Shown: positions 50,239 to 60,911, counted from the stretch's first letter. The stretch: 64,000 bases of DNA from Arctopsyche grandis (GCF_051622035.1 NC_135367.1:14064501-14128500); one strand, 5' to 3'. The notes: generated from the letters alone by a model not told the origin. Program-made: numbers and translations.

Positions 50239-50807
50239 CTGAAATTAAGAAATGTCTATAAAGATCGTGTAATTTAGGACTAAATACTTTAAAGGCGCAA
50301 GATTCAGGATATAAAATACTAGTCAAAATAACCCAAACGCTTGTGATAAAACTAACAGAGCGAAGCCAATAAAAAGCTTGTAAAATATGAACCGACCCGA
50401 CCCACCCACGTGTTATTTTTAACCTCAAATTAATTTCAACGCTCATGCTCAAGTATGAAAACCATAGAATACGACTCACCACGTGTCGATTACGAAGCGC
50501 CCCCGATTATCCCAAAATTTAAACCACGTGTCGAATGAATCGTGATGACGTGACACGTGAAATGCCAAGTGTGACCAGACAACAGAGTAAATTGAAAATC
50601 GTGTGGTGCAAGCAGCAACTTCAGAGGAAGTTTAGAAAAGACGAACAGATGAAACGTGCTTAGGGGTTATGTCGCGAATCCGCATTTATCAAGATTCGGC
50701 AAATGCATCCAGCGAAAATATGTGAATAGGAAGCATGTATTGGTATATCGTGATGAAATGAAGGAGAAATTAAAGAAAAAATAGAATAATTGGAGGATCC
50801 AACTCAC

Positions 50808-50858
50808 CAGAGCGCACGCAACCGACTCGACCGGTCGGCGATTACAGAAGGAAGAGGG
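50808..50858 (-). promoter_or_regulatory. RpS9: RpS9 5' UTR exon with TOP-like start
   Basis: On the minus strand CCCTCTTCCTTCTGTAATCG fits the pyrimidine-tract start of ribosomal-protein mRNAs, with initiation probably at a C at 50854-50858. The exon ends at GCTCTG/GTGAGT (50808/50807). The next exon begins CTGAGACGCCGTCAAG at 50238, after AATTTCAG. Start site placed from the motif, not from transcript data. Confidence 0.7.
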
Positions 50859-51270
50859 CGTCCGCTCTACGTTCGCCGCGGTCCTACCAACACCACTTGC
50901 ATTGTAATTGGTCGAAAGGATTACTTTTACGGATAGGTTTATCTAGTGTGAAAATACCTAATATGGTAACGCGTGAGGCAATAAACTTGCTTTTCTTTTG
51001 ATCCGATCATTTTTAGGGAAGATCGACCGTATAAAAGATGCTATGAAACAAAATTCAAATAAATAAACTAGTCAAGTAAATATCTGTATATTTTTACATA
51101 TGTACATATGTATATACATATTTCAAAAACCCAATTAGAAGGAAATTTAAGACCACAAAAAAGACGTGTTCATTAAACTTCACTTTTTATTGAACTTGAG
51201 AATATTAATTAGTGGCTAATATCATCGTCTAAACCCACATTGGGTACGTTTATATATTTATATGAAATTC

Positions 51271-51577
51271 GGTTCGGTGATTACTAGTCAAATGTGAACC
51301 GGTCACAGGACAGCCGGTCGCTCTAGATCAGTCACACGTGATCACCCGTCACACTAAAACTGGTCACACCCTAAAACTGGTCACGAAAAGACTGGTCACA
51401 CCAAAAAATTAAAAATTGGTCGAATTTTTAGGTGTGACCAGTTTTTTCGTGACTAATTTTCGGGTGTGACCAGTTTTCTCGTGACCAGTTTTAGTGTGAC
51501 GGGTGATTACGTGTGATCGATCTAGAGCGACCGGTTGACCTGTGACTGGTTTACATGTGACTAGTAATCCGTTTACC
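51271..51577. mobile_element. MULE-like foldback MITE, 307 bp, perfect 9-bp TSD
   Basis: Starts GGTTCGGTGATTACTAGTCA and ends TGACTAGTAATCCGTTTACC. Perfect direct repeat ATGAAATTC at 51262-51270 and 51578-51586. The arms consist of repeated (A)CTGGTCAC motifs, giving a long hairpin with many internal alternatives. Non-coding. Confidence 0.9.
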
Positions 51578-52124
51578 ATGAAATTCAGTAGTTCATGATG
51601 CGTACGATTACACATCAAAATTACTGATCCTCGAAGTAAAATATAATTTTGAAAACTGCATGCGAGTTCGTATACAGTCTGCAGATCCCATTCTGTTGGA
51701 ATATTTTGGGTTTTTAAACGACATATACGTTATAAATGTTACACGTCTGTGTAAATATATGTTATGAATGTTACAAATGTAGTTATTGAAATTATAACTT
51801 GCTTTCAACCACTTGGTTCTACAACGATAACGCCGTAGTCGTCTATTTCGATAATTTTCTATGTACATATAGAAGTTAGAGATTATTAATTTTGTACGAA
51901 AAATAACTGGTTGCGACGGACAAAAACGCAACCACTATGCGCCCTCAATACAAAAAGAATTGTATAAATATGTAAATACGTACCCGAAGTGCCCACGGCC
52001 CTATAATGTTTTTTTTTTTGTCAAGCCGAATTGTGTACATATTTACAATACAGGAATTTTTATATAAAAATTTGAAGTCATTGTCAAATAGTAATGATAA
52101 TAAATTATAGGGTAGGTATGAGCT

Positions 52125-52540
52125 TGTAGGAATATAGCACATCGCGTACTATCCCTTATCGATGTCAATACACTCACATACTTCCCCGTCACACAGATGT
52201 CCGCACCTCTCTGGAATGCACTTCTATTCAAGCGGAACCTACTCAGAACACATCACGACCCCTAGATAAGGACAACTGCACACGATCACGTATACAACTG
52301 AAACAGATGCACCGGCGGATCAGCAACTAACGCCAGTGAGCGTTGGGAGCTCGACTATGGTTCACTCCGTCGAAGTAACTACATTACATACATATGTATA
52401 TACTTCGCCGTACATACAAATACAACTGTATTAATCGAGCAATAAATATCTTCTTCCAAACAAACACAACCAAGTGTTTTTATAGGCCGTGGGTCAATAT
52501 ACACGGTCAATATACCACTTATATTCCCCCGCTGCCTAAA
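52125..52540 (+). mobile_element. Solo LTR of a gypsy-like retrotransposon (416 bp)
   Basis: Begins TGTAGGAATATAGC and ends CCCCCGCTGCCTAAA, where CCTACA is expected; flanked by the 4-bp duplication AGCT at 52121-52124 and 52541-52544. The 3' part (AAACAAACACAACCAAGTG ... ACGGTCAATA) resembles the end of the LTR at 57923-60677. A CAATAAATAT sequence at 52439 could be its polyadenylation signal. No internal region or second LTR remains, as after LTR-LTR recombination. It lies about 490 bp upstream of the zinc-finger gene start. Confidence 0.8.
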
Positions 52541-53026
52541 AGCTAACTTCTGAATAACCGTTTCGACAATTAAATCATATAAATTTGCAAATTCTGAAAT
52601 GAAACGACAAACTTGCATTTCAAAAATATTCAAATATGACCAGCAGCACCGCAGAAATACGTTATATCATAGAATGTGTGATTTTTTCAATCGAAATTTA
52701 ACCAAAGGTCGAACCTCAGCCGCGTTAGCAGCATTACTTACTACTGACTCAAACTATAGTTGGCTAACCTGACTGTCAAACCAATGAACGAACCGTCATG
52801 GCGCAGTTGTATATTATTATTTGTACAGCTGTGAAAATTGTTTTTAGTATTATAAACACTTGATATACTTTAAAACAAACTTATCACTAACACAAAAATG
52901 GGCAAAAACTATTTTCTGGTGCTATTTTCTAGAACTAGTGTATTCGGATAATTGGTTGAAACTTGATTCTGATTTTGTATGTTGAATATTTAATAACTAT
53001 TGTAAACTCCAATTCGTAGACGCACA

Positions 53027-53125
53027 ATGGAGTGTCGTCTATGTTTACATCCAGAACCACGTATTCCTATTTGGGGGAATCCTGAGTCGCTAGCGTTACG
53101 CATATGGCGTTGCTGTCAATTGCAG
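53027..53125 (+). CDS. ZAD zinc-finger protein 1, exon 1
   Basis: Encodes MECRLCLHPEPRIPIWGNPE and, up to residue 33, ALRIWRCCQLQ. The first half of a ZAD (zinc-finger-associated domain), with the first zinc-binding pair Cys3/Cys6. ATG context is CACAATGG. To join exon 2 in frame the donor must be TTGCAG/GCTTGT, a GC rather than GT donor. The paralogue at 60912 has CGC/GTCTGT in the same place. ZAD proteins are arthropod-specific transcription factors that dimerise through this domain. Confidence 0.85.
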
Positions 53126-53226
53126 GCTTGTTTACTTTTATTGACAATTAATATCAACAAAATTAATAAATATTATCCGCCTTTATATATTTTCAATAAA
53201 TTATACATTACGTAATATTTTCACAG

Positions 53227-53628
53227 GTGGTTAAAAATGACGGATTACCTGATAAAATATGCTCATCTTGTGAGTCAAAATTAGAACTTCATACACAATT
53301 TAAAAGTATTTGTGAAGAATCGGATAGAGCTTTAAGGCGTAAACATAATACCGATGTAAATATTAAAGTGGAAGAAATAGACATGACTTTTAATAATGAA
53401 GATTGGAGGAATGAAGAGTGTAGTAGTAGTTCATCTGTGTTAAATATTTATAATGATAATAAAAGAAGTACAATGAAGTTAAACGACTTTCATATAAATG
53501 ATCAAGAACTAAGTGAAGTGAAAGGTGTTATAAATCAGAATTTTAATGCTGCGGATAGGAAACCAAGTCCACTCGAATTATCAATTTATGCTGATAAACA
53601 CAATATAAATGATAATAATTCTCAAATG
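53227..53628 (+). CDS. ZAD zinc-finger protein 1, exon 2
   Basis: Starts after TTTTCACAG with VVKNDGLPDKICSSCESKLE: the second ZAD cysteine pair is Cys45/Cys48. Followed by an acidic, Ser/Asn-rich linker that has IKVEEID at about residue 79-85, a sumoylation-type consensus. The donor is CAAATG/GTATTT. 134 codons, in phase with both neighbours. Confidence 0.9.
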
Positions 53629-53707
53629 GTATTTACATTTAAGAAATTTATTTTAACTGAAAATTTTTATTTACATTTGTAATATGTATATATTTTTCTT
53701 CTTCTAG

Positions 53708-54511
53708 GAAGAAACACATATAGAAAAATGTACTGAACAAAATGGTAATAATTTAAAAAAAGTATATCTCACATCGTCTACTAGAACGAAACGTTTTGAA
53801 TGTGATATATGCTCGGAATCATTTACTTTTATGAATGAATTAAACATGCACATGAAAATTCATATTGAAGACAAGCCTCACAAGTGTGGTATTTGTTCAA
53901 AATCGTTCCTTTTAAAGAGTCATCTAAATACGCACATAAAAATTCACACTAATGGCAAACCCCACAAGTGTATGATATGTTCAAAGGCATTTGGTTTCAA
54001 ACATGATTTAAACATCCATATTAAAATTCACACTGGTGAACGACCGCACAAATGTGACGTATGTTCAAGAGCGTTTATTCTCAAAAGTGGTCTGAACAAT
54101 CATATGAAACTTCACATTGGCGAAAAACCTTTCGTGTGTGAAGTATGTTCAAAGGCATTCGTTCTCAGAAGTATCTTGAATGAACACATGAAAGTTCACA
54201 CTGGAGAGAAGCCCCACATATGTAAAATTTGTTTGAAGGCATTTGTCCTCAAAAGTGTTCTTAACAGACATATGAAAATACACTCTGGTGAGAAACCGCA
54301 TAAATGTGAAATATGTTCGAAAGGATTCATTTCAAAACATTATGCCAAGATTCACATGCAGTTTCACACAGGAGGAAAACCACACCAATGTGAGATATGT
54401 TCTAAAGCGTTCGTTTGTAAAGGTGGTTTAAAAAGACATGTTAAAGTTCACTCTGGTGTAAATGGATGTCAAACGTCACATAATATGACAGATTTTACTG
54501 TACAAAATTAA
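53708..54511 (+). CDS. ZAD zinc-finger protein 1, exon 3 (eight C2H2 fingers)
   Basis: The acceptor is CTTCTTCTAG. It encodes a short linker and then eight tandem C2H2 fingers (residues about 197-418 of a 434-residue protein), starting FECDICSESFTF and ending RHVKVH. Linkers are TGEKPH-like (TGERPH, SGEKPH, IGEKPF), and all eight fingers keep both Cys and both His ligands. A likely sequence-specific nuclear DNA-binding protein; target unknown. The stop is TAA at 54509-54511. The protein resembles the gene at 60912 in domain order and ZAD sequence, so the two are probably tandem duplicates. Confidence 0.95.
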   Translation, partial: EETHIEKCTEQNGNNLKKVYLTSSTRTKRFECDICSESFTFMNELNMHMKIHIEDKPHKCGICSKSFLLKSHLNTHIKIHTNGKPHKCMICSKAFGFKHDLNIHIKIHTGERPHKCDVCSRAFILKSGLNNHMKLHIGEKPFVCEVCSKAFVLRSILNEHMKVHTGEKPHICKICLKAFVLKSVLNRHMKIHSGEKPHKCEICSKGFISKHYAKIHMQFHTGGKPHQCEICSKAFVCKGGLKRHVKVHSGVNGCQTSHNMTDFTVQN

Positions 54512-54685
54512 ATTCACCTTTCCAGTTTGTGAAACAAATACACATTTATTTAATATTGGAGAAGTCGATTTGTGAAAATTCATAATTATTTGAGCTTGTA
54601 CTGTCACTAACTCAATGAAACTAAAATATGTAATTATTAGATTTGTGATTAAACTTAACTAAAATTTGTTATTTCGATTTTTTTA
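54512..54685 (+). other. 3' flank of zinc-finger gene 1
   Basis: No exact AATAAA lies here. GATTAAAC at 54649 is a variant candidate. The next AATAAA on this strand is at 55242, beyond an inserted MITE, so the insertion may have separated the gene from its original signal. Confidence 0.4.
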
Positions 54686-54689
54686 TTAA

Positions 54690-55210
54690 GAGGGCTGGAC
54701 AGCAGCGCCTTGTCCATACAAACGTACTATACTTCTCCCTACCTCAATTATGGCACTAGAGAAATTATTTTTTAATATGCTATGGATATCCACCATTGGG
54801 GTGCATCTATCGTTTTATTTTTTTGATTAATTATTTTTTATAGGAGCTAGGAGCCGCCAAACATCTATAAAATCGCCTCTTTTTTACACCCACGAAAAGA
54901 GTCTAGCGTGGTTATTTAACGGTCGATTTTTAAAAAAATACGCCGATAGATGCACAGAAAATATCTTTCTCATACCGATGATGAAATTTTTTTAAAAATT
55001 GGTCCAGTTTTGGAGGAGAAAATAGTAGAATACGAAACCTCGATTTTGTCAATATAAAACACGTTTTATCTGGTCGAAGCGCAACTGTCGCATTCACTCA
55101 ATATATATATTGATATATATTGTCGCATTTACTCAATATATACATACACTCAATTTATATATCGAAGAAAGGAACGGTAACAAAATTAAGGTTTCGGGTG
55201 TACAGCCCTC
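54690..55210. mobile_element. TTAA-flanked MITE copy 1 (piggyBac-like)
   Basis: Ends GAGGGCTGGACAGCAGC and, from the right, GAGGGCTGTACACCCG, bounded by TTAA at 54686-54689 and 55211-55214. A TTAA duplication is the signature of piggyBac-type elements. 521 bp, no coding sequence. An AATATATATATTGATATATA palindrome lies near the right end. The second copy is at 57271. Confidence 0.85.
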
Positions 55211-55214
55211 TTAA

Positions 55215-55780
55215 GTGCTGTATCTATTATACAACAAAATAAAGTAAAAATGAGATTATTCAATACCCGATTTAACAAACTAAATAAACAAGATGTACCC
55301 ATGTATGATTCCAGACGATATTAGTGTTGATATACATGAAGTAAAAATATGCATGTTTGTATTATTAAAATATTGTATTAAATCAATAAAAGTGAATTCC
55401 TTAATTAATTTCATTGCAATTTCTTCCAGGAAAAGTTTTGATTTGGCAAAAATGTATTTATAAATGATCATTATTTTCAATAGGTTAACTATATGCAAAT
55501 GCTATACATGTACCTATATATCTATTTAGTATTAGTCAATTTTTTGTTATTATCAATACGACAGCATATTATAAACCAATCGCGTTTTACTACTGGATAT
55601 AAAGCTATTTTATTTGGTTGTATCCTAATCTAATTTATCTATTTAGAAATTAATGTCATATATTGTGAGTGGTGTGCAATGACGAGTAGTTGGAAGCTTT
55701 ATAAATAGATGAAAATAATGCAAGCATAATGATGAAGATTTGGAGCAGACAATATAACAAAAAAAAAACGGTTTATGCAA
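55215..55780. other. AT-rich region between MITE and possible remnant
   Basis: No gene or matching repeat recognised. AATAAA at 55242 could serve the upstream zinc-finger gene. Confidence 0.4.
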
Positions 55781-55869
55781 AGTTTATTTTATTATTTAAA
55801 AAATCATATTATTAAACCTTGTAAATACAACACAATGTACAATTAGACAATTGGTCAATCAATAGGATA

Positions 55870-56083
55870 AAAAATATTTTTCTATTCGTTATTATTAATT
55901 AACTGGAAATTTTCAATCTTCTTCCAACGTTCTTTGAGATTAAATGGTAAGAGCGCCATTCTGATAATCATGTGCATTATTCCATCAAATAGAGACTTCT
56001 TGTGTACCACTTGTTAATTTAATAATGTCCACATAGCAAAGTGTGACTTCTCGTTGAAACTGCCCTCGAAATGTATGATTGCT
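55870..56083 (-). pseudogene. Possible minus-strand terminal exon or decayed coding remnant
   Basis: After a good acceptor (CTGACAATTTCAG, ending at 56084) one minus frame reads IIHFEGSFNEKSHFAMWTLL, N, a TAA stop, and then continues in the same frame with VVHKKSLFDGIMHMIIRMAL and LPFNLKERWKKIENFQL to a TAG. AATAAAATAAA follows on the minus strand at 55789-55799. The composition is more protein-like than its surroundings, but I do not recognise the family and find no upstream exon. It may be the end of a gene whose earlier exons were lost, or a relic of a transposon gene. Confidence 0.25.
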
Positions 56084-56439
56084 GAAATTGTCAGGTTATA
56101 TCAACGATAATATGAATGGATATTATTGACAAATCTTAAGAAGTAGATATAAACCTCTGTTCAGGTAGATTAATAGAAGCAGACTACGGCTATGTGTATA
56201 TATATGTAAGCCAATTAGTTCCAACCAACAATGTTGAGTCAAATATCACTTTGGATTATGATTTACTAACGCAGCCTCGAGGCTTGAGACACACCCAAGC
56301 CAACTCGTCGCAAGATAAGATAAGGTAGAAATTTCACAATAACTAAACCGGTTGGAGGGTTACCACTAGCAAGATTGATACGTACAAAATAGATACACAC
56401 AAGAATACCACATGGCAAAAATTGACATATAGCTAATAT

Positions 56440-56651
56440 GGTTCGGTGATTATTCCGCAAAATGCGATCTCGCACACGTCACTAAAATCTCGATCACGGA
56501 ACATCTGGCACCCAAAAACTCCATCAATCGAAAGATACCACGCGAAATATTGTACAAACGAGAACTCGAGTGCCAGATATTCCGTATTCGCGATTTTTGT
56601 GGTAACGATTGTCATGCACGCGATGGCAATTTGCGCAATAATTAGTTTACC
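56440..56651. mobile_element. MULE-like foldback MITE, perfect 9-bp TSD
   Basis: Starts GGTTCGGTGATTATTCCGC and ends GCGCAATAATTAGTTTACC; direct repeat AGCTAATAT at 56431-56439 and 56652-56660. Internal GCCAGATATTCCGTATTCGC is shared with the copy at 57004. 212 bp, non-coding. Confidence 0.88.
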
Positions 56652-56785
56652 AGCTAATATGACGCTGGCCGAGTCGTGACCAAACATTGCATCCTGCTTG
56701 CATGCATGTATCGTATTATACACGAAGTGGTGGGTTCAGTTTGAAGGGTTGGCATTAGCTTCGAAAAAGTCTATAGGAAAAAGGG

Positions 56786-56997
56786 CAGTGGCGGTTCGTA
56801 TATATGGTCTGCGGGGTTGCAGTCCTCTCAGTATAGTAAATATGCATGATATTTTTGTCGTTCATATGGTCTGCGGGGCTGTAGCCTACTAGTTTAGTAC
56901 ATATACATGATATTTTTGTTTGCATTTGATCAACGAGCTACTACAGCCCGATTTATTTCTGCAGGCCCCCACTGGGAATTCTCACGAGCCGCTAATG
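56786..56997. mobile_element. 212-bp hAT MITE, perfect 8-bp TSD
   Basis: Starts CAGTGGCGGTTCGTATAT and ends CTCACGAGCCGCTAATG; flanked by AAAAAGGG at 56778-56785 and 56998-57005. Same family and length as 46986-47197, which supports both boundaries. Inserted at the edge of the MULE-like element that begins at 57004. Confidence 0.92.
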
Positions 56998-57003
56998 AAA
57001 AAG

Positions 57004-57226
57004 GGTAAACGGATTATTTCGCACATTGTGATCGCGCACACGACAATTGTTGCCACGAAAATCGCGAATACGGTATATCTGGCGCCTGAAAATTCCATTC
57101 ATCGAGAGCTACGCACGCGAACTATCATACTAACAAGAATTCCAGTGCCAGATATTCCATATTCGCGATTTTCGTGGCAAAGATTGTCGTGTGCGCAATT
57201 ACAATTTGCGAAATGATCCGTTGACC
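57004..57226. mobile_element. MULE-like foldback MITE, fourth copy of its family
   Basis: Starts GGTAAACGGATTATTTCGCA and ends GCGAAATGATCCGTTGACC. Contains paired arms GCCACGAAAATCGCGAATAC and its complement. The left flank is disturbed by the hAT insertion and I find no clean 9-bp duplication. Confidence 0.75.
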
Positions 57227-57270
57227 ATCTATACCACAACCCACAATCACTCTTCTTTTCCTTCATTTAA

Positions 57271-57774
57271 GAGGGCTGGACACCAGCGCCTTGTCCATAC
57301 AAACGTATTACACTTCTCCCTTCCTCAATTATGGCACTAGATAAATTATTTTTTAATATGCTATGAATATCTACCATTGGCATGCATCTGTACTTTTATT
57401 TTTTTGATTAGTTATTTTTTATAGGAGCTAGGAGCCGTCAAACATCTATAAAATCGCCTCTTTATTACACTCACAAAAAGAGTCCAGCGTGCTTATTTAA
57501 CGGTCGATTTTTAAAAAAATACGCGGACAGTTGCATAGAAAATATTTTTCTCATACCAATTTTGAAATTTTTTTAAAAATTGGTCGAGTTTCGGAGGAGA
57601 AAATTGGAGAATACGGAACCTCGATTTTGTCGATTTAAAATACGTATTATCTGGTCGAAGCGCAACTGTCGCATTTACTCAATATATTTATTGATATATA
57701 TTGTTGCATTCACTCAATATATATATCGAAGAATGGAACGGCAACAAAATTAAGGTTTCGGGTGTACAGCCCTC
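57271..57774. mobile_element. TTAA-flanked MITE copy 2 (piggyBac-like)
   Basis: Same orientation and very similar sequence to 54690-55210. Starts GAGGGCTGGACACCAGCG and ends GGTGTACAGCCCTC, with TTAA at 57267-57270 and 57775-57778. 504 bp. Confidence 0.85.
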
Positions 57775-58223
57775 TTAACTGTTCGAGTAGATAATTTGAA
57801 CGGAAAACGGCAATTAAAACACATGCTCACATAACGTATTTTAAATTATTGATATTTTAATGGAAAAGATTAATTTTATTCATGAGATCCTACTCTTGGA
57901 TCTATCAATTTGGATCAGATATTGTAGGAATCTCGTCACCACAATCGAAACATCCATTCCGACGGAGGATACATTTCCCACACTCAACCATTGACATCAT
58001 CTCGAGTCGAGAAACTTCCACCCCAACAAATCAAGCGGAACGACGCGAAGTCGAAGAACACCTGCATCCATTAAAGTGCAGCTGTACAAACAACAACTAC
58101 ATTGTAACCCATTGAACAAAGATCCAGACTCCCCGGAACAAAGAATGTTCTACCCTAACAAATCAAACGGAACGAACCGCATTCCTTGCATTTCTTGCAC
58201 ACGAGCCGCATACAGCGGACTAC

Positions 58224-58230
58224 TATATAA
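58224..58230 (+). promoter_or_regulatory. LTR TATA box
   Basis: TATATAA within the solo LTR, followed by a purine/pyrimidine-rich region with many CAGCAG/CAGTCAG motifs. Expected to have driven the parent retrotransposon. Confidence 0.6.
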
Positions 58231-58457
58231 ACCCGCACAGCGGGCCCAACAGTCAGTCAACAGCCAGCAGCAGACCATGCTTTATCAACAACCAGTCAGC
58301 TAGAAGCAGCCGACCAGCAACAGAGCCAGACTCACTCAACCTGCAACAACCAACATGGAAGAACCGCTCCAGAACACAGCCGAATCCAGCCGCTTCGAGA
58401 ACTTCCAGAACATACCCGCTTCAACAACATGTTTATACACTTGTATACTCAAAACTA

Positions 58458-60187
58458 CATAAAGGCCTTGAGCATTCGTTATCATTTAATAATAAAAGTT
58501 GTGTCGGTCCTGAGATCGCTAATGCTTTTGCTAGTTTTTTTAGCTCTGTATTTGATCAGAGATCACCATACCTTGATGCTAATTTGGCTTCCCAAATTGG
58601 TACTGAAGGTGTCGGTATAGACATTCCGCGGATCTCGCTTGGAGATGTTAGGATAGCAATTTTGAAGCTGAAGGGGTGTGTTGGGCCTTACGGTGTGCCC
58701 CCTGACGTATTAAAGGCATGCTGTAATTCGCTCTTAGAGCCTCTTCAGTTTATTTTTAACCTTATTCTGGGTTCTGGTAATTATCTTGAAAAATGGAAAT
58801 TATCTAGAGTCATTCCCATTCATAAAAGTGGCTCTAAAAATGAGGTTGAAAATTACAGACCTATTGCTATCATCTCGGCTATTCCCAAAATTTTCGATAA
58901 TATCCTTCACCGTTTGATTCTTTTGCAGTTCAAAAGATTGTTGTGTGATGAGCAGCATGATTTTTCACCATGTCGTTCCACTACCACTAATCTTGCCTGC
59001 TTTTCATATTATACCATGTCTAAAGTTGACGGTGGTCAACAAGTTGATGTAGCCTACTTTGATTTTCGTAAGGCCTTTGATCTTGTTAATAATGACCCGC
59101 TTATGATCAGATTAGCTGAAGTGGGCTTTTCTCCACGTCTTCTTAAACTATTTGCTTCTTATCTTAGTGATAGGAAGCAATTTGTTGGATATGGTATTTA
59201 TGAATCTCCTTCATATTTTACGCGTTTGTCCACCATTGGTCCACCTTAGGCCCTTTATTATTTACTATAGTTATTAATAACCTCCCTAAAGTACTACGCA
59301 ATGCTTCATGTCTCTTGTTTGCAGACGACGTTAAATTATTCTTTGCTGTTAAGGATGAGAGGCAAGCCTCTCTCCTTCAAGCGGATATTAACGCTGTTTT
59401 AGAGTTCAGTTCCAGTTTAGGGCTTGAACTGAATACTAGTAAATGTGCCATTATGAGTTATGGACGTGCGAATTCGCTCTATTGTCACAGATATTCCATT
59501 GGATCCGTATTGTTGAAGCGTGTGGAATCCATGGTCGACTTGGGTATCACTTTTGATCCTCAATTCACCTTTCACAACCACATCAAGACAGTCGCTGACG
59601 TTTCCTTTCGTCGACTTGGATTTGTCTTGAGATATGCTAGATTATTCTCCAATCCCTTGTCTTCTCGTTTGCTTTTCAACTCGCTTGTTAGAAGTAAGCT
59701 AGAGTATAATGCAATTGTGTGGAATCCGCATGAAGCAAACTACTCTCTTATTATCGAAAAAGTGCAAAAAGCATTTCTTCGTTTTCTTTATAAGAAAGAG
59801 TATGGGTACTACCCATATCTCTATCCTACTCCTTTCCTTTTGGGCATGCTTGGGTATAATTCCCTTGAACTTCGGAGAAACTTCTCGTTAATTCTTTTCG
59901 TTCTCCAGCTATTGCGTGGTAATACGTCATGCCCGTTGTTGCTGGAACAGTTGGGACTTTATGTCCCTAATAATTATGTACGTGGTAGACATCATCATTT
60001 GATGGTTGTACCTGCTGCTCGCACAGTTCTTTTTCGAATGGCTCCTATTCCAAGAGCTATTCGACTTCTCAATGAAATCGTTGCTGCTGTCCCTGAATGT
60101 GATATTTTCCACCTTGGGGAGCGTAGATTATCGGATATTATTTTAACATATTTATCTAGTAACCTGCGCTCATCATTACTTTCTTAA
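58458..60187 (+). pseudogene. LINE reverse transcriptase fragment, one frameshift
   Basis: Open from the truncation point at 58458 (HKGLEHSLSFNNKSCVG) to a stop at 59249, then in another frame to 60187. Reverse-transcriptase blocks: VIPIHKSGSKNEVENYRPIA, DEQHDFSPCRSTTTNL, YFDFRKAFDLVNNDP (first catalytic Asp), then after the shift LGPLLF, and CLLFADDVKLFF (catalytic Asp pair). The break falls at the position of the GVPQGS block. The rest is the LINE C-terminal region (RRLGFVLRYARLF, LFNSLVRSKLEYNAIVWNP). One main frameshift and no other stops suggest a fairly recent insertion. Not functional because of the 5' truncation and shift. Confidence 0.9.
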
Positions 60188-60532
60188 TTTGAATGTGATG
60201 TATGAGTGGAATCTTAATCTACTCTCTTCCATTTGGGCCTCGCTGTGATTTTATTTTTTATTCATATTTTGTTTTATTTTATTTTACTTTTTCTTTCTCC
60301 TTTGTACATTTTTATATACTATTTTAATTTTGTTCAGTGTAAACAAAGAATGGGATTTATGGATTTTATTTTTGATTTTTACACTTTTGTTATTTTTTTT
60401 TTCCTCTCTGAATGATGTATTATTTTCCTTTTGTTACTTTTTTTTTTAATTATTTTATTTTACTATGTTTTCTGCTTTTGCTTTTTTCCTTTATTTACAG
60501 TTTACTTGTTTTTATATATTTTTCAAATGTAG

Positions 60533-60574
60533 GCCATTGTGGCGCATTAGGTTCTTCCTGTAATGCCACAATGG
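60533..60574 (+). promoter_or_regulatory. LINE 3' UTR stem-loop
   Basis: CCATTGTGGC ... GCCACAATGG, a perfect 10-bp stem with loop GCATTAGGTTCTTCCTGTAAT, immediately before the AATAAA-rich tail. The equivalent stem in the 3' fragment at 40875-40916 has different pairs but is also perfect. Likely recognised by the LINE's reverse transcriptase during target-primed reverse transcription (inference). Confidence 0.7.
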
Positions 60575-60911
60575 TCCAAAATTATTAAATAAAATAATAA
60601 AAATAAATTATTCAAAACAAACACAACAGTGTTTCGTTAGGCTGGGATACGGTCAACACTACCTACCCCCGCCTACAATATAATTATTCGAACTCAAACA
60701 ATTGCAAAACTTTTTTTAATTGCAGTCCAATCTAACATATGATTATCAGTTAAGTATGTAATGGTCTGGTTTAAATGATAAGACTATTTTATCGTCTGTT
60801 TTCCATCGCTTCAACATTAATTTGTCATGAACAATTGGTATCCCGTGTGTCATATTTTGTAGGTTGGAATAGCATTTGATTGTCATCAAGTAACAAAGTC
60901 TGATAGATACA

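Larger units (their letters stand above)
58456..60608 (+). mobile_element. 5'-truncated Jockey/CR1-like LINE inserted in solo LTR
   Basis: Inserted between near-identical 10-mers TACTCAAAAC (58446-58455) and TATTCAAAAC (60609-60618), a probable target duplication. The 5' end is truncated just before the reverse-transcriptase domain, so the endonuclease is missing. The 3' end has a stem-loop (60533-60574) and AAATAAAATAATAAAAATAA tail. Confidence 0.88.
57923..60677 (+). mobile_element. Solo LTR of a gypsy-like retrotransposon, split by a LINE
   Basis: Termini TGTAGG (57923) and CCTACA (ending 60677) form a perfect 6-bp inverted repeat with TG...CA ends. The 4-bp duplication ATAT flanks it (57919-57922 and 60678-60681). 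A TATA box (CTACTATATAAACCC) lies at 58222-58236. The left ~530 bp and right ~60 bp are separated by the LINE at 58456-60608. The 3' part resembles the LTR at 52125-52540, so the two belong to related families. No internal retroviral-type genes are present. Confidence 0.8.
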
